Positions 1 to 8,918 of a DNA stretch of 64,000 bases are shown here, in pieces. Source of the DNA: Myxococcales bacterium (lineage in GTDB: Bacteria > Myxococcota_A > Polyangia > Polyangiales > Polyangiaceae). The translations under genes were made by a program, and so were the position numbers. Under the pieces are notes generated by a model. The model did no database searches. It was not told the DNA's origin and worked only from the letters and a program-made list of their open reading frames with translations. Within the stretch, counting starts at the first letter, position 1. Each line of letters opens with the position of its first letter. Where the stretch lies: NCBI GenBank assembly GCA_016703425.1, contig JADJCA010000031.1:279157-343156 (forward strand), written 5' to 3'.

Positions 1-787
1 AGAACTCGGAGGGCGAAAGGCCCGTCTGCATGGCCAGCTTGGAGAATGCCAAGACAGTGCTCTTCTGCGTCTGGTGGTTCTTCATGGTCCACGTCTGAGC
101 GCGCCAGTACTTGCCTGAGAGCTTGGTGTACCCGTCGTAGGCGAGGGTCTTCGCTTTGGCGCCCGCGCGGTCGAAGAACTCCGTCGAGACGACGCGGAGC
201 TCGGCGGTATCGAGGGCCAGGACGCGCTTCGAGTAGGCGGAGTTCTTGTCCTTCGGGAGCGCCTCGAGGCGAAAACACGTGGCCTCTCCGCACGGCGCCG
301 TGCCAAGGAAGCGCCACTCGTACTTTCGCACTTCGCTGCCCGACAGATCTTCGTAGCTGAACTCGCTACCGGCGAAGGCGCTCGTCTTGTTCGACGCGGC
401 GATGCGCTTGGTGCGCTTCGTGCCCGGCAGGTAGACCCACTGCTCGTCCTCCTCGTCGACCTTGGCGTGCGACAAGAGCGCCGTACCCTTCACGTCGGCG
501 GGGGCCTCGAAGACGATCAGCACCTGATCGCCCACGACGGCCGTCGGGCGTTCGAGCACTTTGAGGGAGAAGCGCCTTCGCGCCTCGGCGCCCGTCGCAT
601 CCTTGAGGGTCATGTCCACGGCGCCGGAAAAGTCGTGGTAGCCGCTGTTTCGGGCCGCGAGCTCGCGAACGAGGGCCTCCGCCTTGTCGCGCTCGCTGCC
701 TTGCTTGACGAGCTCGGTCGCGTCGCGAGCGTCGCTCGCCGAGGTCACAGCCAAGAGTCCCAGAACGCCGACCACTCCAATTTTCAT
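1..787 (-). CDS. Outer membrane lipoprotein-sorting protein (LolA-like), C-terminus cut by window edge
   Basis: The frame opens at ATG 787 and runs off the window with about 262 codons visible. It begins with a short hydrophobic export signal (MKIGVVGVLGLLAVTSASDA). The body has the hallmarks of the outer-membrane lipoprotein-sorting family related to LolA: an N-terminal stretch on substrate deformation, then EQWVYLPGTKRTKRI and FAGSEFSYEDLS. Family knowledge: LolA-fold periplasmic carriers that bind acyl chains, typically encoded next to MMPL/RND exporters. Only 2 bp separate it from the stop of the MMPL gene upstream, so it is the last visible gene of a coupled leftward operon. It probably hands the exporter's lipid substrate across the periplasm (inference). 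The family call is firm; the substrate is unknown. Confidence 0.85.
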   Translation of the reverse strand, partial: MKIGVVGVLGLLAVTSASDARDATELVKQGSERDKAEALVRELAARNSGYHDFSGAVDMTLKDATGAEARRRFSLKVLERPTAVVGDQVLIVFEAPADVKGTALLSHAKVDEEDEQWVYLPGTKRTKRIAASNKTSAFAGSEFSYEDLSGSEVRKYEWRFLGTAPCGEATCFRLEALPKDKNSAYSKRVLALDTAELRVVSTEFFDRAGAKAKTLAYDGYTKLSGKYWRAQTWTMKNHQTQKSTVLAFSKLAMQTGLSPSEF

Positions 788-789
788 CT

Positions 790-3201
790 TCACGTTGCAC
801 CTGCCTTTGCCGAATCGAGAACCGAACCAACGTCGTCTTGCGAGTCATCGTCGAAGGGCGCGAGCGTGCGCGAGCGCGCGCGCGCGCGCCGGGGAGCGCC
901 CACGAACACCAGCACCAGCGCCGGTACGAGCACGAGGTCCGCGACAGGCGCGATGGCAACGACGAGGAGGCTTAGCCACCCAAGGTGACTGACCATCTGA
1001 AAGGAGCTGAGCCCAAGGACACCGAAACCCAAGGCGAGAATGCCGCTCGTCGCGAGCATCGCCGGGGCCACGTGGGCGAGCGTCTTCTTCATGGCCTCCT
1101 CGGGGCTCCGCTCGGTCGTCAGGGCCGACTTGAACTTCGTCAAGAAGTGGATCGTGTCGTCGACGATGACGCCGAGGCTGATGGACCCGGCCACCGACGC
1201 CACGATGTTCATTTGCCCGACGGCGAGGCGCCACACGCCGTACCCCACGATGATGGGCACCACGTTGGGGACAACCGAGAGCAGCCCGAGGCGCCCGCTC
1301 CGCAAGACGAGCATCATGCAGAGCGAGATGAGCGCGAGCGAGACGAAGTCGCCCTGGACCATGTTGCGGGCGTTCTTGCTGCTGAGTTCGGAGAAGATCA
1401 CGACGGGCCCCGTCGCTTCCGTCCACATCGAAGGCGGCGTGTGGGCGCGAAGCCACGCGGCGCTCCGCTCCTTGAAGGCCGTCATCTCGCGCGTCGACAT
1501 GTCCTTCACCGTCACGCTGAGACGCGTCGCGGCCTTCTCGACGTCGATGCGGTCTCTAAGGTCGAGGCCCGGCGGTAGCCCCATTTCGTAGAGGAAAAGC
1601 TCTTCGCGCCCCTCCTCCACGGTAGCCGGCAACCGATACTCGCCGGCGCCGCCGCCGTGCGACGCCTGATGCACCCGCTTCATCACGTCGGAGAGGGCGT
1701 AGACGTGGTCGACCTCGCTCTGGGCCCGGAGCCAGCCCGAAAACGCGTCGACGCGTTCGAGGTAGGCAGGCTCAACGACCCCGCCCGCCGCGCCGCTCCC
1801 GAGCTGAAACTCGAGTCGATAGATGCCCGAGAGGTTCTTCATGGTGAAGTCGACGTCGCGACGAAAGGCCATCGACTCGCCGAAGTACCGGATGAATTGA
1901 TCGTTGTTCTCGAGCTGTGCCGCGAGCGTGCCGGCGCCCAGCGTCACCGCGGAGGCGACGGCGAGGACGAGGACCTTTCGCTTGAGAACGAAGGCCGATA
2001 GCGCGTCGACGAGGCGAAACGAGCGCTCGGCTTCCGGCCGACTGGGCGACAAGACCGCAAGAGACAGAAGCGCGGGCAGAAGGACCACGGACAACAAGAA
2101 CGCCACCGTCACGCCGAAGGACGTCATGTTGGCGAGGTGTCGAACCGGCGGCGCGACGGAATAGTTGAGGCACAAGAAGCCGACGACCGTCGTGAGGCAC
2201 GTGTACGTCACGGCCTCGAGGTTCGTGGCGACCGCGAAGACGATGGCGTCATGCTGAGAGCGGCCATCGCGAAGCGCGTCGCGGGCGCTCAGTACGATGT
2301 GGATGCCGTCCGCGACCGCCACGGTCATGACCATCAGCGGCGCCGCGACGGCCGGTGGGGTGAGCGGGTAGCCGAGCCAACCGGCAAACGCCATCGACAA
2401 CGTCGACGACAGGCCGATGACGAGCCCCACGGCCAACGTGGCGGCGAGGCCGCGCAACATCCAGAACATGGCGCCGAGCATCACGAGCACCATCGCCGGG
2501 ACGAGAACCGCGAGATCCGACACGGACGCCTGCATCAGCGCGTCGTTCATGAGCGCCATGCCACAAGGCCTGATGACGAGGCCCGGGTAGCGTGGCGCAA
2601 CCTTGTCGACGAGCGCGTGGGCGGCGTTGGCCGTGAGAGACACCTCCTCGGGGGCCTTGCCCGGGAGGCGGAGCGTCACGTTGACGGCGCCGGAGCGGCC
2701 GTCTTTCGCGATCAGCGCACCCGCGAGGAGCGGCTCTCCGAGCGCGCGCGCGCGAATGCCTCGAAGCGCCGCGTCATCCAGATCGGCGGCCCTTCCGGGC
2801 ACGAGCGCGTGTTGCACCATGTCGTCGCCGACAGCGTCGACGACACCGAAGTTCGTGAGCGAGTCGACGCGGGCCGCAAAGGGCAGCTTCCACCCCTCCT
2901 CCGTCAGCTCCTGAATCGCCGCGAGGGCGTCGCGAGAGACCACGTCGCCGCTCTCGGCGCGCACCACGAAAAGGACGTTGTCGGTCTTCGTGAAGGCCTT
3001 CTCCAGCCGCTCGAAGCTGGCGAGGCCCGGGTCGTCGGCGGAGAAGAAGATGCGGTAGTCGGTGGAGAAGGCGGCCCGAGGCACACCCAAGGCGAAGAGG
3101 CCCGAGAGCACGAGACTCGCGACGATGGCCAAGAGGGGCCTCGTCGTCGCGAACCTCCCAAGGGCCTCGCCCAAACGTTCGAATCGGTTTCTGGTGATCA
3201 T
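790..3201 (-). CDS. MMPL/RND-family lipid exporter
   Basis: A protein of 803 aa with two repeats of the RND/MMPL half-transporter layout. One TM helix at about residues 20-40 is followed by a periplasmic loop and a TM block around 225-385; the pattern then repeats with TM at about 405-425 and a second TM block around 625-775. Conserved TM4-type segments include VAVADGIHIVLSARDA and GVIVDDTIHFLTKFK, whose acidic residues fit proton relay in this family. MMPL proteins in bacteria move hydrophobic lipids such as hopanoids, glycolipids and sterol-like compounds across the inner membrane, driven by proton-motive force. The start ATG 3201 overlaps the stop of the upstream small lipoprotein, which indicates translational coupling. 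The LolA-like gene follows after 2 bp. The substrate cannot be read from sequence; its lipase/GMC neighbours suggest a neutral lipid or sterol (inference). Confidence 0.9.
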   Translation of the reverse strand: MITRNRFERLGEALGRFATTRPLLAIVASLVLSGLFALGVPRAAFSTDYRIFFSADDPGLASFERLEKAFTKTDNVLFVVRAESGDVVSRDALAAIQELTEEGWKLPFAARVDSLTNFGVVDAVGDDMVQHALVPGRAADLDDAALRGIRARALGEPLLAGALIAKDGRSGAVNVTLRLPGKAPEEVSLTANAAHALVDKVAPRYPGLVIRPCGMALMNDALMQASVSDLAVLVPAMVLVMLGAMFWMLRGLAATLAVGLVIGLSSTLSMAFAGWLGYPLTPPAVAAPLMVMTVAVADGIHIVLSARDALRDGRSQHDAIVFAVATNLEAVTYTCLTTVVGFLCLNYSVAPPVRHLANMTSFGVTVAFLLSVVLLPALLSLAVLSPSRPEAERSFRLVDALSAFVLKRKVLVLAVASAVTLGAGTLAAQLENNDQFIRYFGESMAFRRDVDFTMKNLSGIYRLEFQLGSGAAGGVVEPAYLERVDAFSGWLRAQSEVDHVYALSDVMKRVHQASHGGGAGEYRLPATVEEGREELFLYEMGLPPGLDLRDRIDVEKAATRLSVTVKDMSTREMTAFKERSAAWLRAHTPPSMWTEATGPVVIFSELSSKNARNMVQGDFVSLALISLCMMLVLRSGRLGLLSVVPNVVPIIVGYGVWRLAVGQMNIVASVAGSISLGVIVDDTIHFLTKFKSALTTERSPEEAMKKTLAHVAPAMLATSGILALGFGVLGLSSFQMVSHLGWLSLLVVAIAPVADLVLVPALVLVFVGAPRRARARSRTLAPFDDDSQDDVGSVLDSAKAGAT

Positions 3202-3603
3202 GGCTCTCCTCCGTCCAACGCCGCAGCGCTCGCCTCGCGGCGCGCGTCAAAGCCCGCATCTCCGGCCAACGCATCCCCACGCGACGCGTCGTGCGCCACG
3301 ATCGCGATGCCTTCGGGCGCGATGTCGCCGCCGTCGTCCTGCTGATCTTCGAGGCACGCGTCCACGCGCTGAAAAATCGTCGCCAGCTCATCGCAACCAT
3401 CGGCGTGCGCGTTGACGCATTCGGAGGCAACCCGACGCAAGCCCACACAACCGCTCGACACGAGCGGCAGCATGACCCCGCACGCGCGCAGCTTGTGGTC
3501 GGCGCGCGTCGCACGCGTCGCCGGCGACGGTCGCGTCGTCCTCGCGGCAGCCGACGACGACGACGGCGACCGAGAGGAGGCAGAGGAGCCATCCGAGGCG
3601 CAT
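3198..3603 (-). CDS. Small Cys-rich lipoprotein, split by a frameshift
   Basis: The ATG at 3603 overlaps the lipase stop (ATGA). It encodes a clear lipoprotein signal, MRLGWLLCLLSVAVVVVGC, then a short stretch to CDAR. That frame then degenerates, while another frame continues the same Cys-rich style (DHKLRACGVML, then CVGLRRVASECVNAHADGC) to a stop at 3198 that overlaps the MMPL start. Removing one base near 3501 joins both into one 134-aa protein that keeps the 4-bp overlap at both ends, so I treat it as one gene. It resembles the small secreted Cys-patterned proteins of myxobacteria, and similar Cys spacing occurs in the N-terminal region of the adjacent lipases. Function unknown. The break is either a base-call error in a GC-repeat tract or a real lesion. 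Confidence 0.65.
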
Positions 3604-4832
3604 CAGAACCCTCGCTCCGCAAGATCAGCCGCCACGGCCGCGTAGAAGCGCGCCACGTCGAAGCCCGTTCGAACGTTGGCGTCGGGGAGGTTGCGCTGGC
3701 CGAGCTGCTCCATGTGATCGGCGGGGACGCAGCCGCGAAACTCGCCCCACCGAGCGCTCGCCACGCTGACCAAGCCATCGCTGGGCACTGCCGTCTCACC
3801 GGCCCCCTTGCCGACGACGTCGGCGAAAGGGACGAGCGGAAGCGCCATGTAGTCGTGCTCGACGACGCTCGCGTTGCATTCGCGGACAACGGCCGCGTCG
3901 TGCTCGGCGCTGGCGGCTCCAAAGGGCCGACTGTAGCCGGCCCACGACTGATAGAAGACCCCCTCGGCGTCGACGATGGTCGCCGCAAACCGAGCCGCGT
4001 CGTCGGTGCTGATGGCTTGGAGGCTTTCACGAAGCTTCGGCTCGAAGTCCGGCGAAGCGCTTCCGAGGCCGGCGCCTGTGAGCGAGAGGAACGCGTCCAC
4101 GAGCTTCTGCCGATCGCCGTCGGGAGCGAGACCGAGCATGACGTCGGCCACGCGCGTGCCGCGATGGGCCGTCGCCACCGTCGTGATGCTCGCCACGGCA
4201 TCAGCGGGCCGCGCGGCGCCGAGGCCGGCGTCCAAGACAAGGCCCGCGGGACTGACGAGGTAGCGGCAATCGAGGCCGCCGAGCGAGTGACAAATCAAGT
4301 TCACCTTGGGCGCCTTCGTCTCGGCGCGCACCGCTTCGACGCGTGCAAGGAGCGCCGCTGCGCGCGTTTGGACCGTGGACCACGGTGGCAACGTCGCGAG
4401 CTCCACGCGATGCCCACCTTGAACGCGCATCGTCTTCACGATGCGGTCGCTGAAACGAAAGAGCGGCGAGTCGTCGATGCCATTGACCAACACGACGGGG
4501 TATCGTGTCGGATGATGCGCGGGCGCCTCGAGGGAGCTCGGAACGCAGCCCACACCGTAGAGGCGACAGCTCGCGCTTTTCGGGTCGCCGTCGAGCGTCA
4601 CGCCTTGGCCAAGGGCGACGCACGAGAATGTATCCATCGCTCCCTGAATGCGAGCGACGTCGCTCGGCGCGAGCGTCTTGCAATCGAGGAGCGGCGCCGC
4701 CCCTCCGAGGCACGCGACGAGGTTCTCCTTCGCCGTCTCACATCGAGTCGCATCGCGCTCGCCATTCTCGGCAACGCACGCGCCGCTGCCAGCGAAGACG
4801 ACGGCGAGGGCAAGAAGGCGGGAGCGAACCAT
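3603..4832 (-). CDS. Secreted lipoprotein triacylglycerol-type lipase (alpha/beta hydrolase)
   Basis: A protein of 409 aa. The start ATG 4832 overlaps the upstream stop, and the protein begins with a lipoprotein signal (MVRSRLLALAVVFAGSGAC, Cys19). After a Cys-rich N-terminal region (about 30-100) comes an alpha/beta-hydrolase core: YPVVLVNGIDD (oxyanion strand), the nucleophile elbow LICHSLGGLDCRY with Ser183, then TTVATAHRGTRVAD, which is typical of Burkholderia/Pseudomonas-type lipases. The C-terminal PSDGLVSV and PADHMEQLGQ supply the likely Asp and His. Family knowledge: these enzymes hydrolyse acylglycerols and some hydrolyse sterol esters. It sits directly after a paralogue lacking the Ser and before the lipid exporter. 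A role in releasing lipid or alcohol at the cell envelope is inference. Fold and catalytic residues are clear. Confidence 0.88.
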   Translation of the reverse strand: MVRSRLLALAVVFAGSGACVAENGERDATRCETAKENLVACLGGAAPLLDCKTLAPSDVARIQGAMDTFSCVALGQGVTLDGDPKSASCRLYGVGCVPSSLEAPAHHPTRYPVVLVNGIDDSPLFRFSDRIVKTMRVQGGHRVELATLPPWSTVQTRAAALLARVEAVRAETKAPKVNLICHSLGGLDCRYLVSPAGLVLDAGLGAARPADAVASITTVATAHRGTRVADVMLGLAPDGDRQKLVDAFLSLTGAGLGSASPDFEPKLRESLQAISTDDAARFAATIVDAEGVFYQSWAGYSRPFGAASAEHDAAVVRECNASVVEHDYMALPLVPFADVVGKGAGETAVPSDGLVSVASARWGEFRGCVPADHMEQLGQRNLPDANVRTGFDVARFYAAVAADLAERGF

Positions 4833-6070
4833 CACATACCCTCCCGCGCGAGATCCGCCGCGACCCACCGGTAGAGGTCCACCGGATCGAACCCCGTCTG
4901 CACGTCCCGCGTGAAGTGCCCCACTTGGCCGATGACGTCGTAGTGATCGGCCGGCACGCAGCCGCGAAAGCGTCCCCACTTGGCGCTCTCGACGGAGACC
5001 ATGCCGTCGTTCGGGCTCACCACGTTGCGACCGTCGTCGCCCAGCGTCGAGCCGGCAAAGGGCGCCGTCGCCCAGAGCAGCTCGCCTAGCGTGTCGTTGG
5101 TCCCGTCGTGGCGATAGAAGCGCGACGCGCCGCCGTCGCAGTGGACCCACGCGTCGCCGTCGTTCTTGGTCTTGCCGAGGAGACGGCTCACGCCAGCGAA
5201 GGACTGGTACAAGACGCCCTCGGCGTCGTCGACGCGGAGATTCCACGAAGCGAGCGCCGTTGGCGTGAGGCCCTCTAGCGTCGTCGCCAAGGCGCCGTGG
5301 TCGAGCGAGCGGGGCGTCTCGGCGGTCCCCGACAGGGCGGAGACGATCGCCGCCGCGTCGCCATTGCCGAGCGCCTCGAGCGCGGCGTCGGCGACCCGTG
5401 TCCCGCGGTGGGGTGTCGCGACGGTCGTGACGGACGCGACGAGCGACGTGATGCGGGAGCGGGCGGCCTCATCCTTTTCGTAGAGGCCGTGCGGGCTCAG
5501 GAGGAAGCGACAGTCGAGGCCGGCCACCGCGTAACACACGAGGTTGACCTTCGAATAGCCGTACGCTCCGGCCATCGACTCGATGGTCGCGGCGAGGTCC
5601 GCCGCGCGCTCGGCGATGGGCGCCCAAGAGAGCGGGTGAACGAGGCCGGTGGGAATCCGGTATTCGTCGCGAAGCGTCGCGAGAATGCGCGGATTCCAAT
5701 CGAAGCTCGGCGTCCCGTCGATGCCGCTCACGAACACGAGCGGGTAGCGGGGCACCTTCGCGCCGGTCGTTGGCATGGGCAAAGGCGACGCGGGGCACGC
5801 CCACCCGCCGAGCTTGCAGAGGCGCGGGTCGACGGTGCCGCTCTTGTCCGTCGCCAAGGTCGGGCACCCGCCGTAGCTCACCGCATCGGCCAGCGCCTCG
5901 CGGTCGGCCCGCTCGATGCGCGAGCAGTCGATGTCCCGCGCCACGACGCCGCACTTGGCGAGGCCATGCTGCAGCGACTCGCAGGAGCCCGCCTCGTCGC
6001 GGCACGCGAGGGTCGCCGGCGCGAGCGCCGCGAGACCGCCAAGGACCATGAGCCGACGAAGGAGCCTCAC
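4832..6070 (-). CDS. Lipase paralogue lacking the catalytic serine (pseudo-lipase)
   Basis: A protein of 412 aa from GTG 6070, which overlaps the GMC stop (GTGA); an internal ATG at 6049 is a weaker alternative. The N-terminus is RLLRRLMVLGGLAALAPATLAC, an export signal with an imperfect lipobox. It aligns along its length with the lipase just downstream: the Cys-rich N-terminus, YPLVFVSGIDG, TTVATPHRGTRVAD, the Asp segment SPNDGMVSVESAKWGRF, and the His segment GCVPADHYDVIGQ. The nucleophile elbow reads LVCYAVAGLDCR, so the Ser position is Ala181 and the next Gly is also altered. The frame is intact and all other core motifs are kept, so this looks like a maintained pseudoenzyme rather than a decayed gene. 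Possible roles are lipid binding, a chaperone or a partner for the active lipase (inference). Confidence 0.85.
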   Translation of the reverse strand: MRLLRRLMVLGGLAALAPATLACRDEAGSCESLQHGLAKCGVVARDIDCSRIERADREALADAVSYGGCPTLATDKSGTVDPRLCKLGGWACPASPLPMPTTGAKVPRYPLVFVSGIDGTPSFDWNPRILATLRDEYRIPTGLVHPLSWAPIAERAADLAATIESMAGAYGYSKVNLVCYAVAGLDCRFLLSPHGLYEKDEAARSRITSLVASVTTVATPHRGTRVADAALEALGNGDAAAIVSALSGTAETPRSLDHGALATTLEGLTPTALASWNLRVDDAEGVLYQSFAGVSRLLGKTKNDGDAWVHCDGGASRFYRHDGTNDTLGELLWATAPFAGSTLGDDGRNVVSPNDGMVSVESAKWGRFRGCVPADHYDVIGQVGHFTRDVQTGFDPVDLYRWVAADLAREGM

Positions 6071-8016
6071 CGGCGCGCCTCCCGTCCTTCGAGGATCACG
6101 TCGGCGGCTTTCTCCGCCATCATGTAGATCGGCATCGCGATGAACGTGCCGGGGATGGTCGGAAAGACCGAGGCGTCGACGACGCGGAGCCCGGTCGCGC
6201 CGATGACGCGAAACGTCGAGTCGACGACCGCCTCGCCATCGTCCACCGCGCCCATGCGGCTCGTGCAGCAGGCGTGGTGCCCCCACGATTCTTTTCGCAC
6301 GAAGCGAGCGATGGCTTCGTCGGACGCGACGGACGCGCCGGGCCACACCTCTTCCATCGACGTCGGCGCCAGCGTCGCGCGAGCGCGCTTGGCCACGTCG
6401 CGAGCGAACTTCACGCCCTCCACGAGGGCCAAGAGATCCGGGTCGGTGAGCGGCTTTTTCTCGTCGAAGGAGTGGAAGTGGATGCGCGGACGTTTAAACG
6501 GGCTCGCGTCCACGAGCTCGACGACGCCGTCACGGTTCTGCGTGTGGCCCTTGAGGAGCAGCCACGTGAACCTCGTTCGCGCCTTGGCTGCGTCAGCGGA
6601 GTAGCCAGGGTAGTAACCTCGTGCGTCGGTGGGGACGGCGAAGATCTGAAGGTCTGACAAGGGCGCGCCGCTCGAGCGGCGGAGGACCGTCGCCAGAAAT
6701 CCCGGGGTCGTGTACACGCCGACGCCCTCTCGCCACGACGCGAGGCAGGGGTCCTTGTCCTCATCGACGGCGTCGAGGCGGCACGGCGCGACGACGTCGA
6801 GCGGCGTATCGAATTCGCTGACGACGGCGGCTTCGTAGCGATCCTGGAGATTCTTTCCGACGCCGGGCCGTTCGAGCACCGGCTCGACGCCGACCTTCGC
6901 GAGCTCTGCGCCGTTGCCCACGCCCGACAGGGCCAAGAGCTGCGGTGTGTTGAAGGTGCCCGCTGCCAGGATGACCTCGCCGCCATCGACGGCGCGGATC
7001 ACCTCGGCTTCCGCGGTCACCGCCTTTTGCGCGAGGCTCGCTCCGTACACGTGAGGTTGGCGCACGACCTCGACCCCAATGGCCGTCGGCGTCGCGCGTT
7101 TCGAATCCCAGAGGACGCGCGTCACGAAGGTCCCCGTTTGAATCGTCAGCGGGAACCCCTCGGCGACCGTGCGAAGCAAGTGCTCGCGAGGGCCGTTGCG
7201 TGTGCCGCTGGCGGTCGCCAACGGGAGGCGAAAGAGCCCCGTGGCCTCGCCGTGACGGAGCGCCTCGTTCACGTCGTGCGAAAGCAGCGTCGCCAAGGCC
7301 GCGCCCTCGCTGGAGACGACCGGCGCGAGGCCGTCGGTCGTGGAGGCCGCGGCGGCCGCAGCCCGAAGAACACCGGTCAACTTGCTGTCGCCGAGCGCCA
7401 AGGACGGCGCGGGCACGGTGATCGAGAGCCACTCGCGAACGCGGTCCTCGTAGCGGAGCATGTTCGAGGCGCGAAACGAGCCGTCGAGCGTTGCCAACGC
7501 GAGCGCGTCCCAATCGGCCGGTGAAGGGAGCACCGTCACCATGGCGTTGACGGCGGTGGAGCCTCCGAGGGCGCTGCCGCGCGGGTAAAGGACCCCGTCC
7601 TTCGTCACCTTGGAGTTCGATGCCTCCACGGCCGGATCGCTGTGGTGCTTCACGAAGTACCACCAGGCCATCGCCGGATCTTCGGTCGCCAAGCCGTGCA
7701 TCGCCGGCACGCGGTAGTGGTTCCCGTCGCCCACGTCGTCGCCGGCCTCGAGCAAGAGGACGCGCTTGCCGGCGCGCGCGAGGCGAGCGGCGACGGGTCC
7801 GCCACCGGCGCCAGAGCCAACGACGATGTACTCGTAGCCAGCGGCCGCTCCCGACGCCCGGGGTGCGCATCGGGCGCCCTCGCACGACTCTGCGCTCGGC
7901 CCGCCGCAGTGGCTCATGGCCAGCGGTGCCGCGAGGGCGACGAGGCCCAGCGCTGCCCGTGAGCGGGCCGATCGAATCGCGTTGAAGTGCACTCGAAGCG
8001 TCTGACATGTGGGCAA
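6067..8016 (-). CDS. Exported GMC-family FAD oxidoreductase (choline/alcohol dehydrogenase type)
   Basis: About 649 aa. The first gene of the leftward operon, probably from TTG 8016 (AGGG 8 nt upstream); GTG 7992 is the alternative. The N-terminus has a basic then hydrophobic segment ending near SHCGG, a signal peptide with a possible lipid-attachment Cys. Then comes the ADP-binding motif YIVVGSGAGGGPVAARLARA, the GMC signature GSALGGSTAVNAMV, and EVILAAGTFNTPQLLALSG. Near the C-terminus, WGHHACCTSRMG carries the active-site His. The usual Asn/His after PG is Thr in FPTIPGTFIAMP. Family knowledge: flavin oxidation of alcohols to aldehydes or ketones. Coupled by 4 bp to the lipase-like gene, so it likely oxidises an alcohol released or carried by the lipases (inference). 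Confidence 0.88.
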   Translation of the reverse strand: MPTCQTLRVHFNAIRSARSRAALGLVALAAPLAMSHCGGPSAESCEGARCAPRASGAAAGYEYIVVGSGAGGGPVAARLARAGKRVLLLEAGDDVGDGNHYRVPAMHGLATEDPAMAWWYFVKHHSDPAVEASNSKVTKDGVLYPRGSALGGSTAVNAMVTVLPSPADWDALALATLDGSFRASNMLRYEDRVREWLSITVPAPSLALGDSKLTGVLRAAAAAASTTDGLAPVVSSEGAALATLLSHDVNEALRHGEATGLFRLPLATASGTRNGPREHLLRTVAEGFPLTIQTGTFVTRVLWDSKRATPTAIGVEVVRQPHVYGASLAQKAVTAEAEVIRAVDGGEVILAAGTFNTPQLLALSGVGNGAELAKVGVEPVLERPGVGKNLQDRYEAAVVSEFDTPLDVVAPCRLDAVDEDKDPCLASWREGVGVYTTPGFLATVLRRSSGAPLSDLQIFAVPTDARGYYPGYSADAAKARTRFTWLLLKGHTQNRDGVVELVDASPFKRPRIHFHSFDEKKPLTDPDLLALVEGVKFARDVAKRARATLAPTSMEEVWPGASVASDEAIARFVRKESWGHHACCTSRMGAVDDGEAVVDSTFRVIGATGLRVVDASVFPTIPGTFIAMPIYMMAEKAADVILEGREARR

Positions 8017-8102
8017 CGGTCACGCCCTGTCCAAATTGGAAAGGCTCGTTGTCCCAAGTGAGCGTGGCCCCGCGCGCGTGCGCTTCGTAGACCTGCCTTC
8101 CC
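8017..8102. promoter_or_regulatory. Divergent promoter region between the two GMC transcription units
   Basis: These 86 bp separate the start of the leftward GMC-lipase-MMPL operon from the start of the rightward subunit-3/GMC pair, so both units must be expressed from here. I see no long palindrome and no convincing -35/-10 pair. The shared location suggests coordinate control of the two units (inference). Confidence 0.4.
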
Positions 8103-8918
8103 ATGACACAGCCTCGCGTCACCGTCGCCGCGCGCGCCTTTGGCCGGCGAGAAGCGCTCCGGCTCTTGGGTGCGCTCGGCGCCCTCGGCTGCAGCGCCCC
8201 CGACGATTGGACGGCGCAGCCATGGCAAGCGCCGAAATCCACCTCGCCCGAGGGCGCGACGGCGCCGCTGGTGTTTGTCGACAGCGTCGACGCGGCGTTC
8301 GAGACCCTGCTCCCCGCGGAGCGCGACGCGAACGGGGTCGTCGTGAGCCCGGGTGCGCGTGAGGCCGGGGCCGATCGCGTTCTCGGGACCGAGGGCTTCG
8401 GCTTGTTGGCGCTCGCGCAGGGCTACGCGCCGGGCGTCCCCGAACGCGTCATCACCTTGCTCAAGCGCTCTGGGAACGCCTTTCGGGTGGCGGCCAACGC
8501 GGAGCTGGACGCGCTCGCGTCGCTCCGTCGGCCGCTCGTCCCCTTTCGCGATCTGTCGGCGTCGCAGCGCCACGAGATCGCCCTGGCCGCGCTCGACGAC
8601 CCGGCGCACGACCCAGCGCACAGAGCCACGCTGCTCATCCTGCGCGCTGCGTGTTTCTCCGCGTACCTGGGCGCCGTCACCTCGGACGTGGGCCTCCACG
8701 CTGTGGGCTTTCCCAAGTTCGAAGACTGGGAGACTCGCCTCGCCGTGTCCGGCTACCCGCGAACCAAGAGCGGTCGGCTCCTCGACGCCGAGCGCGACGA
8801 CCTTGCAGCCCTCGCCGCCAAGGGAGACCTGGACGACTACACGTTCAACCGCGAGCCCGCGGCCACCGTGGGCGATGATCTCAGCGCCGTCGTCGACGCG
8901 AACGGAGATCTCGTATGA
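8103..8918 (+). CDS. Tat-exported subunit 3-like protein (gluconate 2-dehydrogenase gamma type)
   Basis: A protein of 271 aa. The N-terminus FGRREALRLLGALGALGCSA is a twin-arginine-like signal with a Cys at the end of the hydrophobic stretch, so probably a Tat lipoprotein. The rest is helical with a conserved-looking FRDLSASQRHEIALAAL, typical of the small gamma subunit of membrane GMC dehydrogenases (gluconate, glucose and fructose dehydrogenase systems). The next gene overlaps by 4 bp (ATGA) and encodes a GMC catalytic subunit without any signal peptide. In those known complexes the gamma subunit carries the Tat signal and takes the flavoprotein along; the arrangement here matches. The family assignment is from weak similarity plus context. 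Confidence 0.7.
   Translation: MTQPRVTVAARAFGRREALRLLGALGALGCSAPDDWTAQPWQAPKSTSPEGATAPLVFVDSVDAAFETLLPAERDANGVVVSPGAREAGADRVLGTEGFGLLALAQGYAPGVPERVITLLKRSGNAFRVAANAELDALASLRRPLVPFRDLSASQRHEIALAALDDPAHDPAHRATLLILRAACFSAYLGAVTSDVGLHAVGFPKFEDWETRLAVSGYPRTKSGRLLDAERDDLAALAAKGDLDDYTFNREPAATVGDDLSAVVDANGDLV

Noticed and set aside
2137..3345. 402-codon plus-strand frame opposite the MMPL gene
   Set aside because: Arg/His-rich low-complexity shadow of a clear transporter.
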